Source: Lachnospiraceae bacterium (lineage in GTDB: Bacteria > Bacillota > Clostridia > Lachnospirales > Lachnospiraceae). Taken from it: 9,228 nucleotides of DNA. The stretch spans positions 1 to 9,228 of the forward strand of contig JAFVEU010000060.1 in assembly GCA_017475845.1 (NCBI GenBank), in the 5' to 3' direction. This document shows positions 5,160 to 9,228 of the stretch, piece after piece. Numbering within the stretch: the first letter of the stretch is position 1; each line of letters begins with the position of its first letter. A program made the translations under genes and the position numbers. The notes under the pieces are model-generated. The model made no database searches. It was not told the origin of the DNA and was given only the letters and a program-made list of their open reading frames with translations.

Positions 5160-7901
5160 ATGAGTAATATCACGGTAAACGAACAGAAAAAGAAAACCGC
5201 CCTGTCAGGGGGAGCTGCCCCTGCGCCGCAGAATATAAACCAGGTGAGGAATGCTCCCGCTCCGGTCTTTACGGCTGAAGATGCGGAGGAGCTGCTTAAG
5301 AGCCCTCTTTCCCGGCATGTGGTGGAAAAGGATCCCAATTTCACTCTTACGGTTCCGGCTGAAGCTGATCTGGTGGACGCCTATGAAGCCTCCAGTCTTT
5401 TTCTTACGGACAGTGCTTCCAAGAGGAAGTCAGCTCTTAAGGACAGTAAAAAGAAGTATGATCTGCAGGAAGCCCTCATAAGGAAGGAAAGAAATCCCTT
5501 AAGACAGCAGAGACCTGTTGCCGTAAAACGGATAAGCCTTAAGTCTGCCATTAACTTAAGCGACAGGGAGCTGGTGGAGCATTTTGGGGTATATTCCACC
5601 GGAAATAATAATTATCTGGCCACCCGTTATGCTCTTCTTAAGAACAAGTATTATTCCCTGCTTCCGGAAAACGAGATGAGGAAGCTCTCCCGTTTTGAGC
5701 TTCTTTCAAGGCTCAGGGAGCTCTATGAGAAAGAGCCGGAGCATAGGAATACGGAGCTTATCCTTTATTATCAGTCCCTTATCATCTTAATGGATCATGA
5801 GAAGGAAGCAGAGGGAAAGAAAAAGGAGCCTGCTGTCACGAGAGTACGGCCAACGGCTGCGCAGCTTAAAAAGGATAACGGGGCCGGGCTTAAAAGAAAT
5901 GAGAAGGCCATAAAGGATCTCTGTCTTTCACCGGAAGAGACGGAAGAGAGAATGAGGCTCATGAAGAGCGTCATGGTTCCCGAAAATGATGCTCAGTCAT
6001 GGAGGGGCGATAAGGAAGACAGGATCACCCCCAGCCAGAAGGAGGGCATAAGACAGGTACTGGCCTGGATGTACAGGAACTGCTCCAAGTCCTCCGAGTC
6101 AAAGGAGCCCTTTGTCCATAAGCTTGCAAGCGCCGAACCGGAAAAGCTGCTCCTTATGTTCTATCTTATTGAGAACGGGATGCATGAATCCCTTACCTCA
6201 TCTGTTCTCCATACTGCGGTGACTGATTATACTCCGGACCTTGACGTTTTTAAGAGCAGGGTAGTGGCTTCCAAGGCCAAATTCTGGAAGAGGATAGGCT
6301 TTGACAGTTCCGACAGTGTCATCGACTGGTCAATGATGGGAAATGTTGCCCGCTTCGTTCTGCAGAATGACATTGCGGAAGACTACGCAAAGTATTCAAA
6401 GGAAAATGCGGAAGCGGAAGAAAAGCTTAAGGATCCCGCAAATAACAGCGATGAAGCAAAAGCGAATATTTTGCTTGAGCTTGTAAACAAGAAGGGCAAC
6501 CTCCTTATCACGCTTTACAGGAGTGCCGGCCTTTCGCCGGATATGCCCCTGACCCTCATTGCCGATAAGAAGCTCCGTACCAGGGTCGCTTCACTGCTCA
6601 TAGAATTTAAGAAAACAGCCGCCGATCTGGTGGATCTCCTTAAGAGGACCGGCGCCGGTGACGGTGCGGGAGTCAGAGCTGCGGTTAAATACGGTGCCGG
6701 TGACAGGGAGCATGAGGAGGCTCCCGAAGAAGCGGATCACGAGGGAGAGACTCTTGAAAAGATTGATGCTGCCTCAGATACCCTTACCGTGGCGGCTTCC
6801 TATGATAACGTTATAACCCTGATGGGAGATACCCTTGAAAGCATCACCGATACGACCCTCTACGGCACAGGCACAGGAGGGCTGAATTCCGTGATCGCCA
6901 TACTGGGACTTGCTTCCAGTATTGGTAATATGTATCTCTTAAGTAAAGGCGCTTCGGCCCTTTCCGCTGCGGACCATACAGCCCAGGCCCTGGGGGTTAC
7001 AAGTGACTTTATCGGAAGTATTGCGGATTTTGTCCAGGGAGGGGCGGATATCGCAAGTAAATTCGTGGATCTGGGAGAAGCCGGAGATGTTGCGGGATTA
7101 GTGGAAGACACTGTGGTCCGTACCGCATCGGATGCCTTTTCCACCGTTTCCGGAGGGATACAGTTCTGCACGGGCTGCGTCACCATTGCAGCAGGAGCGC
7201 TCCAGACCGTATCAGGAGGGATCCAGCTTGCCAGAGCCCGGAGCACGAAAAATGATGTTAAACGTGCCGAAAAAAAGCTTGCCGATGCGCAAAAGAGGGC
7301 TAATCTCAGTCAGGAGGACAAAGACGACCAGGAAACCCTGAGAGCTTTCTTAAAGCATCAGAAGAATGTGGCTGCAGACCAGCAGGTTTCCGCAGGCGTC
7401 AGCATGGTAAGCGGTGCATTGAAGATGGTGGGCGGTGCCCTTACCGTGGCGGGGATCCTTGCTCCCGTGGGTGCCGGTCTGGCACTTCTCGGAACCCTTA
7501 CAGACATCGGATTCGGTATCTTCTATGCAAGGAAGAGAAAGAATGCTACTATTAGAAAGGCCGTGGACGAGGCTCTGAAGACTGAGGACCATATGAAAGC
7601 CCTTAAAAACAGTTCTCCAGAAGCCGCGAAGATGAAGGACGACAAACTCCGTACAGTGGTGAGGCAGAAGCTTTTGGGAGAGCTGGGATATGCCACGGTG
7701 AAGGAAATGTTTGCGGATGTGAACAGAAAGACCGCGCATATGCTCTATGAAAGAGTATTTGAAAAAGGAAGCGCGGATCCGGATTACGATATGTATCTGG
7801 ATGCCCTTAAATCCCTTGGAACAAAGATCCGTATCCCGAAGAACGCGGGAGATAAGCCCTTCCCCACGGAGGATGTGATCTATTCCAAGCTTATGGAATG
7901 A
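5160..7901 (+). CDS. Large helical protein with Gly-rich hydrophobic C-terminal segments; candidate effector or translocator (unknown family)
   Basis: 913 residues, with the start fixed by GAGGAGG. I do not recognise a family. The N-terminus (MSNITVNEQKKKTALSGG, then Ala/Pro-rich) has no Sec signal and looks disordered. Residues ~60-490 are charged and predicted helical (RKLSRFELLSRLRELYEKEP). Residues 497-545 form a linker with TGAGDGAG and an Asp/Glu/His-rich stretch. The C-terminal half has Gly/Ala-rich hydrophobic segments: ~574-601 (SVIAILGLASSIGNMYLL), ~658-691 with the repeated motif TVSGGIQ at 662-668 and 683-689, and ~744-790 (KMVGGALTVAGILAPVGAGL), which could form a membrane hairpin. 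A Lys/Glu/Gln coiled-coil-like stretch (~693-742) separates the last two. The tail (~793-913) is soluble and charged. Such hydrophobic hairpins between helices resemble pore-forming or translocator proteins, or cargo of injection systems. It could also be a phage-tail-like or intracellular scaffold protein. Confidence 0.93.
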   Translation: MSNITVNEQKKKTALSGGAAPAPQNINQVRNAPAPVFTAEDAEELLKSPLSRHVVEKDPNFTLTVPAEADLVDAYEASSLFLTDSASKRKSALKDSKKKYDLQEALIRKERNPLRQQRPVAVKRISLKSAINLSDRELVEHFGVYSTGNNNYLATRYALLKNKYYSLLPENEMRKLSRFELLSRLRELYEKEPEHRNTELILYYQSLIILMDHEKEAEGKKKEPAVTRVRPTAAQLKKDNGAGLKRNEKAIKDLCLSPEETEERMRLMKSVMVPENDAQSWRGDKEDRITPSQKEGIRQVLAWMYRNCSKSSESKEPFVHKLASAEPEKLLLMFYLIENGMHESLTSSVLHTAVTDYTPDLDVFKSRVVASKAKFWKRIGFDSSDSVIDWSMMGNVARFVLQNDIAEDYAKYSKENAEAEEKLKDPANNSDEAKANILLELVNKKGNLLITLYRSAGLSPDMPLTLIADKKLRTRVASLLIEFKKTAADLVDLLKRTGAGDGAGVRAAVKYGAGDREHEEAPEEADHEGETLEKIDAASDTLTVAASYDNVITLMGDTLESITDTTLYGTGTGGLNSVIAILGLASSIGNMYLLSKGASALSAADHTAQALGVTSDFIGSIADFVQGGADIASKFVDLGEAGDVAGLVEDTVVRTASDAFSTVSGGIQFCTGCVTIAAGALQTVSGGIQLARARSTKNDVKRAEKKLADAQKRANLSQEDKDDQETLRAFLKHQKNVAADQQVSAGVSMVSGALKMVGGALTVAGILAPVGAGLALLGTLTDIGFGIFYARKRKNATIRKAVDEALKTEDHMKALKNSSPEAAKMKDDKLRTVVRQKLLGELGYATVKEMFADVNRKTAHMLYERVFEKGSADPDYDMYLDALKSLGTKIRIPKNAGDKPFPTEDVIYSKLME

Positions 7902-7914
7902 TAAGAGAATATAA

Positions 7915-7942
7915 GATCCCGGAGGCTTGGGCTGCCGGGATC
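7915..7942 (+). other. Perfect inverted repeat before the acetyltransferase gene
   Basis: GATCCCGG (7915-7922) pairs perfectly with CCGGGATC (7935-7942), and GGC/GCT inside allows a few more pairs around a TTGG loop. The right arm is also part of the self-complementary CCGGGATCCCGG (7935-7946). It lies between the stop of the 913-residue gene and ATG 7953. It contains the only GGAGG (7921-7925) in the region, inside the stem. No T-run follows. Confidence 0.75.
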
Positions 7943-7952
7943 CCGGATCAAA

Positions 7953-8786
7953 ATGAAATCTTACTGGATCGGAAAGCGTAATAATTACAGATTGACTATA
8001 AAGCGTTATCTTCTGGCATACAGAATGTCTCTGCCGGATGATGCCGACGTCATCACGGTCACTGACGATAATGGACAGCTCTGTGCTTTTTCCATTCTCT
8101 CAACGAACCGTGTTTTTTCCGATGTCCTCTTCTTCCTCGTATTTGAGAATTTCAGGAGGAAGGGTTTCGGGAGCTTCATGCTTTCCGAGATCATTGATTC
8201 CCTGAAGGAATCGGGGGTGAGCTTACTCCGCTGTCTGCTCCCCTTTGGTGAAGGCTTCCATGAGCTTTTTACCTCCCGGGGATTCGATATCTTCCCCGGA
8301 CGGAAGGAGTACGGTGTGCCCTTCGGGGCTTTTCATTATTCCGAGACATATGTAAAGGCCATAGAGGGTAAGGACCCGGCTCATGCTGTTTCCGTTAAGG
8401 ACTGTACCGAGGCGGAGAAGCTGGCTGTCAGGAATTACTTCAGAAAAAACGATATCAGCGATAAGATGGGCTATGACAGGGAATTGTCCGTTGTTTCCTT
8501 TGACAGGGGAAAGGTGGCGGCTGTCATGCTCTGCGAGAGAAAGCCCGGTACTGTAATGATCGAGATCCTCCGCCTTTCCGCGGAGAGCCCCAAATTTGCC
8601 TATCGCTGCTTCAGGGTTTTAGATTCCATTCTGACTTCCATGGGAGAAGAAACCTATTCCTGGACCGTGGTATTTGCCACAGGAGACGGGAAGGACCTGG
8701 AGCTTGCCAGATTCTTTTCCCGGGATCCCTCAATAGTAAAAGAGATCGTATGGGAAGAAACTGCGGTTTTGAATCTGCAGGTGTAA
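7953..8786 (+). CDS. GNAT-type N-acetyltransferase, probably two tandem GNAT-like halves
   Basis: 277-residue cytoplasmic protein. The first half (~1-135) shows GNAT features: a beta pair DVITVTDDNGQLCAFSIL, strand FSDVLFFLVFENF, and the acetyl-CoA pyrophosphate-binding motif RRKGFGSFMLSEII, with Arg68, Gly71 and Gly73 fitting (Q/R)xxGx(G/A), followed by a helix and strand. The second half (~140-277) has a similar strand-helix layout (ELSVVSFDRGKVAAVMLCER, FRVLDSILTSMGEE) without the (Q/R)xxGxG motif, so it may be a degenerate second GNAT domain. The small-molecule or protein substrate cannot be read from sequence. ATG 7953 has only a weak GGAT nearby, and the GGAGG upstream is buried in a hairpin. 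Position suggests co-transcription with the 913-residue gene, 51 bp upstream, so modification of that protein, self-protection or no link are all possible. Confidence 0.88.
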   Translation: MKSYWIGKRNNYRLTIKRYLLAYRMSLPDDADVITVTDDNGQLCAFSILSTNRVFSDVLFFLVFENFRRKGFGSFMLSEIIDSLKESGVSLLRCLLPFGEGFHELFTSRGFDIFPGRKEYGVPFGAFHYSETYVKAIEGKDPAHAVSVKDCTEAEKLAVRNYFRKNDISDKMGYDRELSVVSFDRGKVAAVMLCERKPGTVMIEILRLSAESPKFAYRCFRVLDSILTSMGEETYSWTVVFATGDGKDLELARFFSRDPSIVKEIVWEETAVLNLQV

Positions 8787-8793
8787 CGCTGGC

Positions 8794-8819
8794 GGGGAAG
8801 GTACACGTGCACTTTCCCC
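8794..8819 (+). terminator. Hairpin after the acetyltransferase gene, possible terminator without T-run
   Basis: GGGGAAGGT (8794-8802) pairs with ACTTTCCCC (8811-8819) over nine positions with one G-T wobble and an 8-base loop. It starts seven bases after the TAA of the acetyltransferase gene and before a gene of different type. The following bases (tgtgtagtgg) are not a T-run, so intrinsic termination would be weak. Confidence 0.4.
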
Positions 8820-8863
8820 TGTGTAGTGGCATCAGTAATTTAATGAGTTTTGAAGAAATGGAC

Positions 8864-8869
8864 AAGGAG
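8864..8869 (+). promoter_or_regulatory. Shine-Dalgarno site supporting a TTG start
   Basis: AAGGAG lies seven bases before TTG 8877. It marks that TTG as the start of an open frame encoding a signal-peptide-like sequence; no ATG in this frame is nearby. Confidence 0.65.
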
Positions 8870-8876
8870 TTTTAAA

Positions 8877-9228
8877 TTGAAAGACTTAAGATCATTTTTA
8901 GTGAAAAGCGGTCTGTCGCTTGGAGCCGCAGCATTTCTGACCTTCGCCGGAGCGGCCCATACCCCGCTTCTTTTATCGGTTTAAGCGGACGATTTCAGCG
9001 TAGATAATACCATGACCACCTGGGGAGACGATAATACCTACAATACCTACGTCGTGGACAGTGATGTTACGATAGATGGCCGCATAACGGTCAACGGGGA
9101 TGTGACACTAAAGCTTAATGAAGGAAGGAAGCTTACTGCGCTAAAGGGCATCAGCGTTCAGGAGGGAAACAGCCTTCCCATCGAAGGTGACGGTATCCTC
9201 TATGCCGGGACAGAAAACGGGGAAAGCC
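8877..9228 (+). pseudogene. Secreted surface/adhesin-like protein, interrupted by in-frame TAA and cut by window end
   Basis: From TTG 8877 the frame encodes a clear signal peptide: a basic start (MKDLRSFLVKSG), then a hydrophobic LSLGAAAFLTFAGA run, ending LLLSV. TAA follows at 8982-8984. The same frame is open from there to the window end (81 codons) and reads as a secreted protein: ADDFSVDNTMTTWGDDN, then regular beta-strand-like repeats SDVTIDGRITVNGDVTLKL and GISVQEGNSLPIEGDGILYA, typical of beta-helical surface proteins of gut Clostridia. The stop sits exactly at the -2 position of a V-x-A signal peptidase site; a Tyr codon (TAT/TAC) there would restore a standard VYA-ADD-like junction. 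The frame is preserved on both sides, so a recent point nonsense mutation, a sequencing error or, less likely, readthrough explains it. The 3' end is outside the window. Confidence 0.7.

Noticed and set aside
6860..7739. Minus-strand ORFs 6860-7246 and 7350-7739, and + strand alternative-frame ORF 7132-7341
   Set aside because: All are inside the 913-residue frame, which has consistent codon use and a strong ribosome site. Their translations look like frame shadows.
8877..8984. Independent 35-residue hydrophobic small protein (TTG 8877 to TAA)
   Set aside because: It reads as a typical signal peptide, and the frame after the stop continues as a secreted mature protein with a V-x-A junction.
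9012..9228. Independent gene starting at ATG 9012
   Set aside because: There is no Shine-Dalgarno site, and the same frame upstream encodes a matching signal peptide, so one interrupted gene explains the region better.
1..9228. CRISPR array, tRNA, rRNA, insertion sequence or attachment site
   Set aside because: No regularly spaced direct repeats, cloverleaf sequences, transposase or integrase motifs, or flanking duplications were seen on reading.

Overview
All convincing genes lie on the + strand and use one codon style: AGG/AGA for Arg, AAG for Lys, frequent ATA and CTT. Shine-Dalgarno sites are purine-rich, and one gene apparently starts with TTG. Base composition is roughly balanced. Secreted subtilases with Ig-like tails, a Firmicutes-type phosphate acetyltransferase and a surface protein with a VxA-type signal peptide suggest a Clostridia genome, most likely a Lachnospiraceae-like gut or rumen anaerobe. 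That placement is inference from protein style only; no rRNA or other marker is present.

Layout. Positions 3-1121 hold the C-terminal part of a subtilisin-like (S8) protease, cut by the window edge. It overlaps by one base (TGATG) a complete paralogous S8 protease with signal peptide, prodomain, intact Asp/His/Ser triad and Ig-like tail (1121-3121). A possible 57-residue basic ORF follows (3153-3326), then a full phosphate acetyltransferase (3350-4384). Next is a structured 153-bp spacer, then a 173-residue acidic protein with a YbjN / type III secretion chaperone-like look (4538-5059). A 100-bp spacer with two strong hairpins and a near-consensus Shine-Dalgarno site leads to a 913-residue protein without a signal peptide (5160-7901). 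This large protein has a helical N-terminal half, a Gly/Ala/Glu linker and a C-terminal half with several Gly-rich hydrophobic segments. After another perfect inverted repeat comes a 277-residue GNAT-type acetyltransferase (7953-8786). The window ends in the start of a secreted beta-structured surface protein whose reading frame is cut by an in-frame TAA at the signal-peptide junction (8877-9228).

How the genes may work together. The protease pair is a coupled exoprotease unit, and pta is a central-metabolism gene (acetyl-CoA/acetyl phosphate). The most unusual block is 4538-8786: a small acidic chaperone-like protein, a large Sec-signal-less protein with membrane-insertion-like segments, and an acetyltransferase. 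This order resembles chaperone/effector or chaperone/translocator cassettes of specialised secretion or injection systems. No secretion machinery is visible here, so that reading is a hypothesis. No canonical terminator (hairpin plus T-run), tRNA, rRNA, CRISPR array, transposase or integrase was seen.
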